From positions 1-6,355 of the forward strand of contig JAQGIJ010000644.1 of assembly GCA_028291285.1 (NCBI GenBank): a stretch of DNA of 6,355 nucleotides, written 5' to 3'. The translations under genes and the position numbers were made by a program. Shown here in pieces: positions 1 to 6,171 of this stretch. A model generated the notes under the pieces. That model saw only the letters and a list, made by a program, of their open reading frames with translations. It was not told the DNA's origin and did not search any database. The DNA comes from Phenylobacterium sp. GTDB taxonomy: Bacteria > Pseudomonadota > Alphaproteobacteria > Caulobacterales > Caulobacteraceae. Each line of letters starts with the position of its first letter. Within the stretch, counting starts at the first letter, position 1.

Positions 1-228
1 TTCCGCGAGCTGACCGCCAAGGTGAAGGCGAACGAGCCCGGTACGCTGGTCTACCAGCTGACCAAGAGCCGCGCCGAGCCCAACACCTACAAGGTGCTCG
101 AGATCTATCGCGACGACGAAGCGCGGACGCACCACGGGGGCACCGACTACTTCAAGGCTCTCGGCCGCGAGATGGGCGGCTGCATGGACGGCCGCCCGCA
201 CCTCGACGTGCTGGACGTGGTGGAATAG
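1..228 (+). CDS. ABM-domain (YgiN-like) putative monooxygenase, 3' part
   Basis: The frame is open from the first base, so the 5' end is cut off by the window; 75 residues remain before a TAG stop. The visible protein reads like the second half of an antibiotic-biosynthesis-monooxygenase (ABM, ferredoxin-like fold) domain. It begins FRELTAKVKANEPGTLVYQL, followed by a conserved-looking YKVLEIYRDDEA strand/helix segment, the H-H-x-x-T-x-x-F motif (HHGGTDYFKAL) and a closing 'P-x-L-D-V-L-D-V-V' strand. Family members are small cytoplasmic dimers of about 95-110 residues, so roughly 20-35 residues are missing. Some members oxidise quinols or polyketide-type aromatics without cofactors; many have no known substrate. 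A GTG at 22 is in frame but is not a likely start, because the frame and the domain both continue upstream. It converges on the CYP153 gene. The family call is fairly secure; the substrate is unknown. Confidence 0.8.
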   Translation, partial: FRELTAKVKANEPGTLVYQLTKSRAEPNTYKVLEIYRDDEARTHHGGTDYFKALGREMGGCMDGRPHLDVLDVVE

Positions 229-229
229 G

Positions 230-246
230 GCCCCCCACCCAGGGGC
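230..246. terminator. Short GC hairpin between convergent genes
   Basis: GCCCC (230-234) pairs with GGGGC (242-246) across a 7-nt loop in the 25-bp gap between the stop of the ABM gene and the stop of the convergent P450 gene. The position suits a bidirectional terminator. The stem is only 5 bp and neither strand has a T tract after it, so it may be incidental. Confidence 0.3.
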
Positions 247-253
247 GCGGTGA

Positions 254-1522
254 TCAGGCCCGCGCCGGGATCATCACCGGCAGGTGCTCGTAGCCCTTGA
301 CGAAGGACGAGTAGACGTAGGTCGGACGGCCCGTCACCTCGATCTTCGGGAAGCGCTTCAGGATCTCTTCCCAGATGACCTTCAGCTGCAGCTCGGCCAG
401 GCGGTTGCCGACGCAGCGGTGGATGCCGAAGCCGAACGACAGGTGCTGGCGCACCCTGGGCCGCTCGATCCAGAAGTCGTTCGGCCGTTCGATCACCGTC
501 TCGTCGCGGTTGCCGGAGACGTACCACATGGCGACCTTCTCGCCCTTGCGGATGGTCTTGCCGCCGACCTCCACGTCGCGCGTGGCGGTGCGGCGCATGT
601 AGGCGAGCGGCGTCTGCCAGCGGATGGTCTCGGAGACCATGTGCGGGATCAGGCCCGGGTCGGCCCGCAGGAGCTGCTCCTGCTCGGGGTTCTGGCTGAG
701 CGCCAGGATCGAGCCGGTGATGGTGTTGCGTGTGGTGTCGTTGCCGCCGACGATCAGCAGGATCAGATTCCCCAGGTACTCCATGCGGTCCATGTCCCGC
801 GTCGCCTCGCCGTGGGCGAGCATGGAGATCAGGTCCGGCCGCGGCGGGGCGTTCACCCGCTCGTTCCACAGCCGCATGAAGTACTCGACGCACTCGAAGA
901 GCTCCTCGCGGCGCTGCTCGATTCCCCGCCCGGGCTCGAACAGGTGGCTGTCCGGTGGCGCGGTCGCCACGTCCGACCAGCGGGTCAGCTTGCGCCGGTC
1001 CTCCCACGGGAAGTCGAACAGCGTCGCCAGCGTCATGGTGGTGAGCTCGATGGAGACCTTGTCGACCCAGTCGAATTCCTCGCCGATCGGCAGCTCGTCG
1101 AGGATCTCGCCGGCGCGCTCGCGGATGATCGGCTCGAGCCTGGCGAGGTTGGGGCCGGCGACGATGGGGCTGACGGTCTTGCGCTGTTGGTCGTGCTTGG
1201 GCGGATCCATGGCGATGAACATCGGCAGGGTGAAGTCCGCCGCCGGGTCGGGCAGCACGATCGCCGGGTCCGAGGAGAAGGCCTCGTGGTCGGTGTCGAC
1301 CGCCATGATGTCGTTGTAGCGGGTGACCGACCAGTAGCCGCCTACGTCGGCGTGCGGCGAGACCGCCCAGTGGACCGGATCCTCCTTCCTCAGCCGCTCG
1401 AAGTAGGGCCACAGGCTATTGGTGCGGAAGAGCTCCGCGTCCGCGGGATTGATCTCCTCGATCGGGATCGCATAGGCCGCCTCGCGGGCGGCGCGGGTCA
1501 GATCCAGGGCGCCGTCGTCCAT
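254..1522 (-). CDS. CYP153-family cytochrome P450 (alkane/fatty-acid terminal hydroxylase)
   Basis: Soluble bacterial class I P450 of 422 residues, the usual length. Visible landmarks: I-helix oxygen-activation motif GGNDTTRN (about residues 259-266), K-helix ExxR as ETIR (298-301), and haem loop FGFGIHRCVG (about 363-372) with C370 as the iron ligand. Segments such as MFIAMDPPKHD, QRKTVSPIVA, LATLFDFPW, MWYVSGNRD and the C-terminal FVKGYE are, from memory, close to CYP153A enzymes, which hydroxylate the terminal carbon of medium-chain alkanes and related alkyl compounds using a ferredoxin and a ferredoxin reductase. No such partner gene is in the window. An in-frame ATG at 1549 would add nine residues. 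ATG 1522 is preferred because GGAGGA lies 6 nt before it and the family N-terminus begins near there. The gene has its own candidate promoter and follows folA on the same strand after 112 bp. Family assignment is strong; the substrate is inferred. Confidence 0.92.
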   Translation of the reverse strand: MDDGALDLTRAAREAAYAIPIEEINPADAELFRTNSLWPYFERLRKEDPVHWAVSPHADVGGYWSVTRYNDIMAVDTDHEAFSSDPAIVLPDPAADFTLPMFIAMDPPKHDQQRKTVSPIVAGPNLARLEPIIRERAGEILDELPIGEEFDWVDKVSIELTTMTLATLFDFPWEDRRKLTRWSDVATAPPDSHLFEPGRGIEQRREELFECVEYFMRLWNERVNAPPRPDLISMLAHGEATRDMDRMEYLGNLILLIVGGNDTTRNTITGSILALSQNPEQEQLLRADPGLIPHMVSETIRWQTPLAYMRRTATRDVEVGGKTIRKGEKVAMWYVSGNRDETVIERPNDFWIERPRVRQHLSFGFGIHRCVGNRLAELQLKVIWEEILKRFPKIEVTGRPTYVYSSFVKGYEHLPVMIPARA

Positions 1523-1528
1523 GACCGG

Positions 1529-1534
1529 TCCTCC
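1529..1534 (-). promoter_or_regulatory. Ribosome binding site that fixes the P450 start
   Basis: On the minus strand GGAGGA ends 6 nt before the ATG at 1522. It lies inside the coding region if the longer start at 1549 is used, so it argues for the shorter, 422-residue protein. Confidence 0.75.
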
Positions 1535-1564
1535 AGGCGTGAGGCGCATCGCGCGACGCCGGGC

Positions 1565-1593
1565 AAGATCGGTCCGGCGACCCCCGATGTCAA
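1565..1593 (-). promoter_or_regulatory. Candidate sigma-70 promoter of the CYP153 gene
   Basis: Reading the minus strand, a perfect TTGACA -35 box (1588-1593) is followed after 17 nt by GATCTT (1565-1570), which matches three of six bases of the -10 consensus. It lies 40-70 bp upstream of the P450 start codon. A strong -35 with a weak -10 would suit an activated promoter. The call rests on sequence match only. Confidence 0.45.
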
Positions 1594-1598
1594 GGAAG

Positions 1599-1614
1599 AT
1601 GACGGGGGCGTCAT
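1599..1614. promoter_or_regulatory. Palindrome next to the CYP153 -35 box (operator or folA terminator)
   Basis: ATGACG (1599-1604) and CGTCAT (1609-1614) form a perfect inverted repeat with a 4-nt GGGG centre. A-T and G-T pairs extend the stem to about 1595-1618. Its inner edge is 5 nt upstream of the TTGACA box of the P450 promoter (minus-strand sense), a position where a dimeric activator or repressor could bind. It is also about 20 bp after the folA stop, so it could be a hairpin terminator for folA. On the minus strand, however, it is preceded by A's and followed only by CTTCC, not by a T run. The T5 run lies on the plus strand, where no gene needs terminating. Confidence 0.4.
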
Positions 1615-1634
1615 TTTTATAGCGAGAGCAGGTT

Positions 1635-2153
<519 letters not shown>

Positions 2154-2200
2154 GGGGTGGGTTTAGCGCAGGCGGCCGCGGGCGCCCACGTCCGACGCGC

Positions 2201-2246
2201 AGCAAGCGTGTGAGCGCATCCATTCACCGTAGGGTCGCCGCTTGCT
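2201..2246. repeat. 8-bp inverted repeat in the folA/methyltransferase divergent region
   Basis: AGCAAGCG (2201-2208) and CGCTTGCT (2239-2246) are perfect reverse complements separated by 30 bp, inside the 105-bp region from which folA and the methyltransferase diverge. It could be a pair of half-sites, or an 8-bp stem in the leader of either transcript. The right arm ends 12 nt before the methyltransferase ATG. I could not identify convincing -35/-10 boxes in this region on either strand. A chance repeat of this size in such a stretch is not very unlikely. Confidence 0.3.
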
Positions 2247-2258
2247 AGGTTGCGGTCG

Positions 2259-3128
2259 ATGCAGGATTCGAGACGACCCCTGGCGCGACGTATTGCAGGC
2301 CGGCTGCTCCCGGCGCCCTTGCGGCATAGCCTGACGACCTGGCGCAGGCAGGCGGCGGAGCAGGCGGCCATCCGCGCGGCCGCGCGCGCCGGCATGGTGC
2401 CGCCGCCGTTCATGTGGGGGACGGTCGGCGCCCCCGACAACGCCTTCGTCGAGCAGGGACGCGCCTTCTCCGAATACCTGATCGAGCACGGCCAGCTGCG
2501 GCCGGACAGCGCGGTGCTGGACATCGGCTGCGGCCTGGGCAAGTACGCCCTTCACCTCGCCCCGTTCCTGCAGCACGGCGGACGGCTGGAAGGCTTCGAC
2601 GTCGAGCGGCCGAGCATCGACTGGTGCCAACTGGCTATCACGCCGCGCCATCCGCATGCGCAATTCCGGCACACGCCGCTCAAGAGCGACATGTACAGCC
2701 CTCAGGCCACCGCCTCGGCCGCCAGCTTCAGCTATCCTTACGGCTCCAGCGCGTTCGACCTCGCCTTCCTGGCCTCCGTCTTCACGCACATGTTAACGGA
2801 AGACGTGGACAACTACATCCGCGAGATCGCGCGCGTCCTGAAGCCCGGTGGCCGATGCATCGCCACCATGTATCTGCTCAACGACGAGAAGCGGGCGGGG
2901 ATCGCCGCCGGGACCGCCGCCTTCACCTTCCCGATCCCCCGCGCGGGCTGCTGGATCGAGCGTCCGGATCCGCCGGAAGCGGCTGTCGCCTACGACGAGC
3001 CCGCCGTGGTCGCCATGTTCGAGCGGGCCGGCCTCCACCTCGCCGAACCGATCCGCTACGGCTGCTGGGCTGCGGAAGGTCACCAGGACCAGGACTTCCT
3101 GGTGCTGGAGAAGCGCGAGGCCGCATAG
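2259..3128 (+). CDS. Class I SAM-dependent methyltransferase, substrate unknown
   Basis: A 289-residue protein with a Rossmann-type methyltransferase domain. Motif I is VLDIGCGLGKY (about 86-96), binding S-adenosylmethionine. An acidic residue in GFDVERPS (about 112-119) fits the ribose contact, and AFDLAFLASVFTHML (about 165-179) with LKPGG (194-198) matches motifs II/III of the Methyltransf_11/25 type. The first 45 residues are rich in Arg and Ala and could form a basic amphipathic helix; no signal peptide or membrane segment is seen. ATG 2259 is chosen over a TTG at 2250; the only Shine-Dalgarno-like element is a weak AGG about 10 nt upstream. One TTA leucine codon (2793-2795) is rare for this base composition. 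Enzymes with this domain modify small molecules, sugars or lipids; nothing here fixes the substrate. It lies opposite to folA and thyA, between them, and is probably transcribed alone. Confidence 0.88.
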   Translation: MQDSRRPLARRIAGRLLPAPLRHSLTTWRRQAAEQAAIRAAARAGMVPPPFMWGTVGAPDNAFVEQGRAFSEYLIEHGQLRPDSAVLDIGCGLGKYALHLAPFLQHGGRLEGFDVERPSIDWCQLAITPRHPHAQFRHTPLKSDMYSPQATASAASFSYPYGSSAFDLAFLASVFTHMLTEDVDNYIREIARVLKPGGRCIATMYLLNDEKRAGIAAGTAAFTFPIPRAGCWIERPDPPEAAVAYDEPAVVAMFERAGLHLAEPIRYGCWAAEGHQDQDFLVLEKREAA

Positions 3129-3138
3129 GGGCTGAACG

Positions 3139-3159
3139 CCGGATCGTTCTCTGATCCGG
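3139..3159. terminator. Bidirectional terminator-like hairpin between methyltransferase and thyA
   Basis: CCGGATC (3139-3145) and GATCCGG (3153-3159) form a perfect 7-bp stem with a 7-nt loop in the middle of the 43-bp gap between the two convergent stop codons. Because it is symmetrical it could serve both genes. No T run follows on either strand, so either it works without one or other factors contribute. Confidence 0.5.
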
Positions 3160-3171
3160 GCGCCGGCGAGG

Positions 3172-4029
3172 TCAGACCGCGATCGGGGCGGCGATGGCGG
3201 GATGCGCCCGGTAGCCCTCGAGCTTGAAGTCCTCGTAGTCGAAGGCGAAGAGGTCGCGCTTGGGCGCCAGGCGCATCACCGGCAGCGGCAGGGGCTCGCG
3301 GGTGAGCTGCAGGCGCGCCTGGTCGAGGTGGTTCAGATAGAGATGGGCATCGCCGAAGGTGTGGACGAACTCGCCGGGCTCGAGGCCCACGACCTGCGCC
3401 ATCATCAGCGTCAGGAGGGCGTAGCTGGCGATGTTGAACGGCACGCCCAGGAAGACGTCGGCCGAGCGCTGGTAGAGCTGGCAGGAGAGCTTGCCGCCCC
3501 CTTTGTCATCCGGGGCCACGAAGAACTGGAACAGGCAGTGGCAGGGCGGCAGGGCCATGTCGTCCACGTCGGCCGGGTTCCAGGCGCTAACCATGTGCCG
3601 GCGACTGGAGGGATTGGTCCTCAGGCCCTCCACGACCTTGGCCATCTGGTCGATCACCCGGCCGTCGGGCGCGGCCCAGGAGCGCCACTGCTTGCCGTAG
3701 ACGGGTCCGAGCTCGCCGGCCTCGTTGGCCCATTCGTCCCAGATCGTGACCCCGCGCGCCTGCAGCCAGCGCACGTTGGTGTCGCCGCGCAGGAACCAGA
3801 GCAGCTCCAGGATGATCGACTTGCGGTGCAGCTTCTTGGTGGTCAGCAGCGGGAAGCCCTTGGCCAGGTCGAACCGCAGCTGCCGGCCGAAGACGCCGAG
3901 CGTGCCGACGCCCGTGCGGTCCTCGCGCTGGACGCCATGCTCCAGGATGTCGGCGAGCAGCGCCAGATACTGCCGCTCGGGATGGTCGGCGGCGGCCTTG
4001 GCTTCGGCGACGGCCACGTGGGCGTTCAT
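3172..4029 (-). CDS. thyA: Thymidylate synthase (ThyA type)
   Basis: Transfers and reduces the one-carbon group of methylene-tetrahydrofolate to convert dUMP to dTMP, releasing dihydrofolate; cytoplasmic homodimer. The protein has 285 residues against 264 in E. coli, the extra length being an N-terminal tail of about 17 residues and a small DDKGGG insertion after FFVAP. Seen: phosphate-binding Arg in REDRTGVGT (R38), [30 protein letters not shown], the catalytic Cys in LPPCHC (C163), [17 protein letters not shown] with the dUMP-contacting Asn (N199), [12 protein letters not shown] with the His/Tyr pair, and the closing Ala-Pro-Ile-Ala-Val tail. The frame stays open upstream, but ATG 4029 is preferred: AGGA lies 8 nt before it and family homology starts soon after. 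It lies 80 bp downstream of the DUF924 gene on the same strand, so co-transcription is possible. All catalytic residues are present. Confidence 0.96.
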   Translation of the reverse strand: MNAHVAVAEAKAAADHPERQYLALLADILEHGVQREDRTGVGTLGVFGRQLRFDLAKGFPLLTTKKLHRKSIILELLWFLRGDTNVRWLQARGVTIWDEWANEAGELGPVYGKQWRSWAAPDGRVIDQMAKVVEGLRTNPSSRRHMVSAWNPADVDDMALPPCHCLFQFFVAPDDKGGGKLSCQLYQRSADVFLGVPFNIASYALLTLMMAQVVGLEPGEFVHTFGDAHLYLNHLDQARLQLTREPLPLPVMRLAPKRDLFAFDYEDFKLEGYRAHPAIAAPIAV

Positions 4030-4037
4030 CGGCTCGG

Positions 4038-4041
4038 TCCT
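4038..4041 (-). promoter_or_regulatory. Ribosome binding site that fixes the thyA start
   Basis: Minus-strand AGGA with 8 nt to the ATG at 4029. It supports this start over much longer in-frame extensions that would overlap the DUF924 gene in a different frame. Confidence 0.6.
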
Positions 4042-4067
4042 GATTCTCTCAGACGTCAGTTCACTGC

Positions 4068-4085
4068 AAAACGCGCCAGCCGGCG
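4068..4085 (-). terminator. Weak terminator-like element after the DUF924 gene
   Basis: On the minus strand CGCC-GGCT-GGCG (4085 to 4074) is followed by CG and then TTTT (4071-4068), 25-42 bp after the DUF924 stop. The stem has only 4 bp, so read-through into thyA is quite possible. Confidence 0.22.
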
Positions 4086-4109
4086 AGGCGGCATTTGGCC
4101 GTGGCGCCG

Positions 4110-4652
4110 TCAGCCGCCGAATCCGCCCTCGTCGAGGAAGGCCTGCTCCTCGGTCGTCGTCGTGCGCCCCAGCGCGGCGTTGCGGTGTGGAAAGCGGCGG
4201 AAGCGGAGGATGATGTCGCGGTGGATGTGGACCCACTTCAGGCTTTCCGGATCGCCCAGTTCGACAGCGGCCGCCAGGCCTGCGTCCTGGTCGGCCATGT
4301 CCTCCGAATGCTCGAACGGCAGCAGGAAGAACGCCCGCAGGTCCAGGTCGGCCTGGCGATGCCAGCCCGCCGCCAGCGCCGCGCGGGCGATGGCGCGGGC
4401 CTTGCCGTCGGTGGCGAAGGCGTGGCCAGAGCCGCGGTAGAGGTTGCGCGGGAACTGGTCGAGCACGATCAGCAGCGCCAGCGCGCCGTCGGCCGTCGCG
4501 GCCCAGCCGTCGTACTCGCCGCGCGCCGCCGCATGGTGGGACGGCTCGAACTTCAGCCGGATCGCCTCGTCGAAGGCGGCCGACTTTGCGTACCACTTCC
4601 GAGGGCCTGCCGCGCGCCAGAAGCCGAGGATGTCGTTGGGAACCGCCGCCAC
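4110..4652 (-). CDS. DUF924 family protein (TPR-like fold), function unknown
   Basis: A 180-residue soluble protein matching DUF924 along its whole length. Near the N-terminus is NDILGFW (about 6-12), then [20 protein letters not shown] leading to the family hallmark [11 protein letters not shown] (about 64-74) with HAFATDGKA. Further on are [11 protein letters not shown] (about 108-118), [12 protein letters not shown], and [10 protein letters not shown] (about 154-163). Members are predicted helical, TPR-like proteins; I know of no established activity. The start is taken as GTG 4652, which gives the family's usual start just before NDILGFW. AGAGG lies 5 nt upstream and a stronger GGAGG 14 nt upstream; no ATG is available in frame close by. 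It is divergent from the RcnB-type gene and upstream of thyA on the same strand. The call to the family is strong; the role is unknown. Confidence 0.88.
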   Translation of the reverse strand: MAAVPNDILGFWRAAGPRKWYAKSAAFDEAIRLKFEPSHHAAARGEYDGWAATADGALALLIVLDQFPRNLYRGSGHAFATDGKARAIARAALAAGWHRQADLDLRAFFLLPFEHSEDMADQDAGLAAAVELGDPESLKWVHIHRDIILRFRRFPHRNAALGRTTTTEEQAFLDEGGFGG

Positions 4653-4657
4653 GCCTG

Positions 4658-4671
4658 CCTCTGAAACCTCC
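4658..4671 (-). promoter_or_regulatory. Double ribosome-binding sequence before the GTG start of DUF924
   Basis: On the minus strand GGAGG (4671-4667) and AGAGG (4662-4658) precede the GTG at 4652 by 14 and 5 nt. No other start codon lies at the usual distance from GGAGG, which supports GTG 4652. Confidence 0.45.
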
Positions 4672-4678
4672 GTGAAAC
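4662..4678. repeat. TGAAAC direct repeat with 11-bp period
   Basis: TGAAAC occurs at 4662-4667 and again at 4673-4678, separated by CTCCG, so the copies repeat about once per helical turn. On the other strand this is GTTTCA-N5-GTTTCA and overlaps the translation signals of DUF924. It lies in the region from which DUF924 and the RcnB-type gene diverge, so tandem binding by a regulator is conceivable. No known regulator site was recognised. Confidence 0.25.
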
Positions 4679-4738
4679 GCTTGGCACAGTTGCCTCGTGC
4701 GGCCGCCTCATTCAAGTCGGGTTCAGGCGACCGGCGCC

Positions 4739-4792
4739 ATGAAGGATCCAATGGGACCTGAAGCGGCGGCCGCCCGTGCGGCCTGGAGATGA
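4739..4792 (+). CDS. Possible 17-residue leader peptide ahead of the RcnB-type gene
   Basis: ATG at 4739 opens a frame encoding MKDPMGPEAAAARAAWR and ending in TGA at 4790-4792. That stop overlaps the upstream candidate ATG (4789) of the RcnB-type gene as ATGA and ends 2 nt before the preferred ATG (4795), so translation of the two could be coupled. The ribosome site is weak (AGG about 11 nt upstream). It has no attenuator-like codon run. Short open frames are common by chance in such GC-rich DNA. Confidence 0.18.
   Translation: MKDPMGPEAAAARAAWR
4785..4788 (+). promoter_or_regulatory. Ribosome binding site that decides the RcnB-type gene start
   Basis: GGAG at 4785-4788 directly abuts the ATG at 4789 but lies 6 nt before the ATG at 4795. 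The second ATG is therefore the likely start, and it gives a signal peptide beginning with Met-Lys. Confidence 0.65.
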
Positions 4793-4794
4793 CG

Positions 4795-5670
4795 ATGAAG
4801 GCAGGACTGTTGGGCCTCACGGCGCTGTTGCTCGCCGGCGCGGCGCACGGCGCGATGGCGCAGGACCACCACTGGCGGGCCGGCGGCCCGGGCGAGCCCC
4901 CGGCGCAGGGGAACGACGCGCGCCAGCCGGCCCAGCCGGCCCAGCCGCCGCAGCCGCAGGCCGCGCCCAATCCTCAACAGGCGCCGGCGAACGCCCAGCC
5001 GGGCCCGTCGCGTCGCGGAGACCAGGGCGGCGGTGGCCGTCCGTCCGGCGGGCCCGGCGAGGGCCGGCGCGACCACGCCTGGGAAGGCGACCGCCGCTCG
5101 GACGGCGCGCCGCCGGAGCGCCCCGGCGGTCCGCGGTTCGATAACGGCCAAGGCCGGCGCGACGGGAACGGCGGCGAGGGCCGCCGCCGCGACGGCAACC
5201 CCGATCAGGGTGGCCATCGCGACTGGAACGGCGGCGACCGGGGCCAGCGGGACTGGAACCGCGGCGACAACGGCGGCCAGCGCGACTGGAACCGCGACAA
5301 TCGCGATCAGCGCGGCCAGCGCGACTGGGGCGGCGGCGACCGTGGCCGGCAGGATTGGAACGGCGGGCGGGCGCGCCGCGACACCGGCCGCTGGGAGCCG
5401 CACCGCTATCCGCCGAGCTACCACAGCCCCAACCGCTTCCGCGGCCCGGCGTGGCGCCCGCCACGCGGCTTCTACGCCCGCGCCTGGCGGTTCGGCGAGA
5501 TCCTGCCCTACGGCTGGTACACGCCGGACTACCGGGTCCTGGACTGGTGGGATTACGACTTGCCCGAGCCGCCGCCGGGATACGACTGGGTCCGCGTCGG
5601 CGCCGACGCCATGCTGATCGACGACTACACCGGCCGCATTGTCCAGGTCGTGCGGCTGGTCTTCTGGTAG
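4795..5670 (+). CDS. Secreted RcnB-domain protein with long disordered repeat region
   Basis: Predicted periplasmic protein of 291 residues. Residues 1-22 form a signal peptide: Met-Lys, then a hydrophobic GLLGLTALLLAGAAHGAMA core with an A-x-A cleavage site before QD. Residues about 24-70 are rich in Gly, Pro, Gln and Ala; about 70-200 are rich in Arg, Gly, Asp and Asn, with five RDWN-type repeats. Residues about 235-291 form a C-terminal domain like RcnB (COG5455/PF11776), with PYGWYTPDYRVLDWW, PPPGYDWVRVG and a final DDYTGRIVQVV segment. E. coli RcnB is a roughly 110-residue periplasmic protein that tunes nickel/cobalt efflux; longer members with low-complexity middles have no proven role. 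No cysteine or His-rich metal site is seen, so metal handling is inferred from family only. It is divergent from DUF924 and its stop is 2 bp from that of the convergent HAD gene. Confidence 0.85.
   Translation: MKAGLLGLTALLLAGAAHGAMAQDHHWRAGGPGEPPAQGNDARQPAQPAQPPQPQAAPNPQQAPANAQPGPSRRGDQGGGGRPSGGPGEGRRDHAWEGDRRSDGAPPERPGGPRFDNGQGRRDGNGGEGRRRDGNPDQGGHRDWNGGDRGQRDWNRGDNGGQRDWNRDNRDQRGQRDWGGGDRGRQDWNGGRARRDTGRWEPHRYPPSYHSPNRFRGPAWRPPRGFYARAWRFGEILPYGWYTPDYRVLDWWDYDLPEPPPGYDWVRVGADAMLIDDYTGRIVQVVRLVFW
5215..5367 (+). repeat. Imperfect tandem RDWN repeats within the RcnB-type gene
   Basis: Five related units, HRDWNGGD, QRDWNRGD, QRDWNRDN, QRDWGGGD and RQDWNGG, occur about every 10-13 residues between residues 141 and 191 of the mature-numbered precursor. 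At DNA level the recurring cores are CAGCGCGACTGG-like. Units have drifted but keep Arg-Asp-Trp. The region is probably unstructured, and repeat number may vary between strains. Confidence 0.7.
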
Positions 5671-5672
5671 GC

Positions 5673-6146
5673 CTAATCGAGGTAGCCCCGGGCCTTCAGC
5701 TCCGCGATGGAGGCCCGGGCGGACTTGTGGTGGATGAAGACGCCGCCGTTCGCCTCCCAGAGGTGGCGGTGCTTGTCCCGGTCGTCGACCAGGACGTCGC
5801 CCGGATGGCCGTGCTCGTGCTTCAGCGCGGCCAGGGTGGTGATCACTGGAACCCCCGGGAAGTGCTTCTCCGCCCAGCGGCGCTTCTGCGGCTCCGCCCA
5901 GGCTCCGCGCGGCAGGCCGGTGAGGATGACCGGGTTCTTGTGGCGCACGGCCTCGAAGAGCTCGTCGGCGTCGGCCATCGGCGGCAGGTTCTCGAAGAAG
6001 CCGTCGGCGCTGGCCAGCCGCTTCCAGAGCCGGCCCGGACCGTGGCGCGTCTCGAACGCCCCCGGGGCCAAGCCCAGTATCTCCTCGGCCCCCTTGTCGA
6101 AGTCGGCCAGCACGCCGTCGCAGTCGAGGAAGATCTGTTTGCGCAT
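5673..6146 (-). CDS. HAD phosphatase, 5'(3')-deoxyribonucleotidase-like
   Basis: A 157-residue cytoplasmic HAD-superfamily hydrolase. Motif I is FLDCDGVLADFD (residues 6-17) with nucleophile D8 and acid/base D10. Motif II is the Thr of ILTGLP (T76). Motif III Lys is probably K88 in EPQKRRW or K109 in ALKHEHG. Motif IV is DVLVDDR (117-123) with the Mg2+-binding D121/D122. Overall order and the WAEKHFPGVPVI and VLVDDR blocks resemble the NT5C type (PF06941), which removes phosphate from (deoxy)nucleoside monophosphates. Members of this group have a small cap or none, which fits the length. The ATG at 6146 is kept because motif I must start within a few residues; no good Shine-Dalgarno is visible. 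It lies 51 bp downstream of the Zur-like gene on the same strand, possibly in one operon. The substrate is inferred; a sugar phosphatase is possible. Confidence 0.78.
   Translation of the reverse strand: MRKQIFLDCDGVLADFDKGAEEILGLAPGAFETRHGPGRLWKRLASADGFFENLPPMADADELFEAVRHKNPVILTGLPRGAWAEPQKRRWAEKHFPGVPVITTLAALKHEHGHPGDVLVDDRDKHRHLWEANGGVFIHHKSARASIAELKARGYLD
5687..5719 (+). terminator. GC-rich 9-bp hairpin just after the RcnB-type gene, inside the HAD gene
   Basis: CCCGGGCCT (5687-5695) and AGGCCCGGG (5711-5719) are perfect reverse complements with a 15-nt loop. The hairpin starts 17 nt after the RcnB-type stop codon, so it is placed to end that transcript although it lies in the 3' coding end of the convergent HAD gene. 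No T run follows. It could instead be a by-product of GC-rich codons. Confidence 0.38.
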
Positions 6147-6171
6147 CGGGTGAGCGTAACGGGATCGGGGA

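Noticed and set aside
147..1412. 421-residue minus-strand frame overlapping the P450 gene in another frame
   Set aside because: It is a frame-shifted reading of the same DNA, dominated by Arg, Ala, Gly and Pro, with no domain; the other frame holds the P450 motifs.
4030..4596. In-frame upstream extension of thyA of 189 residues
   Set aside because: It overlaps the DUF924 gene in a different frame, and the ribosome site and family homology place the start at 4029.
4681..4695. TTGGCACAGTTGCC resembling a sigma-54 promoter
   Set aside because: The GG and GC elements are 7 nt apart instead of the required 10, so it does not fit a -24/-12 promoter.
4696..4783. 9-bp direct repeat CGTGCGGCC (4696-4704 and 4775-4783) and two GCGGCCGC palindromes
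   Set aside because: Short, made only of GC-rich words common in this composition, and with no consistent position relative to a gene signal.
4653..4970. Upstream extension of the DUF924 frame through the 5' end of the RcnB-type gene
   Set aside because: The extension is low-complexity antisense to the RcnB signal peptide region; family homology begins just after GTG 4652.
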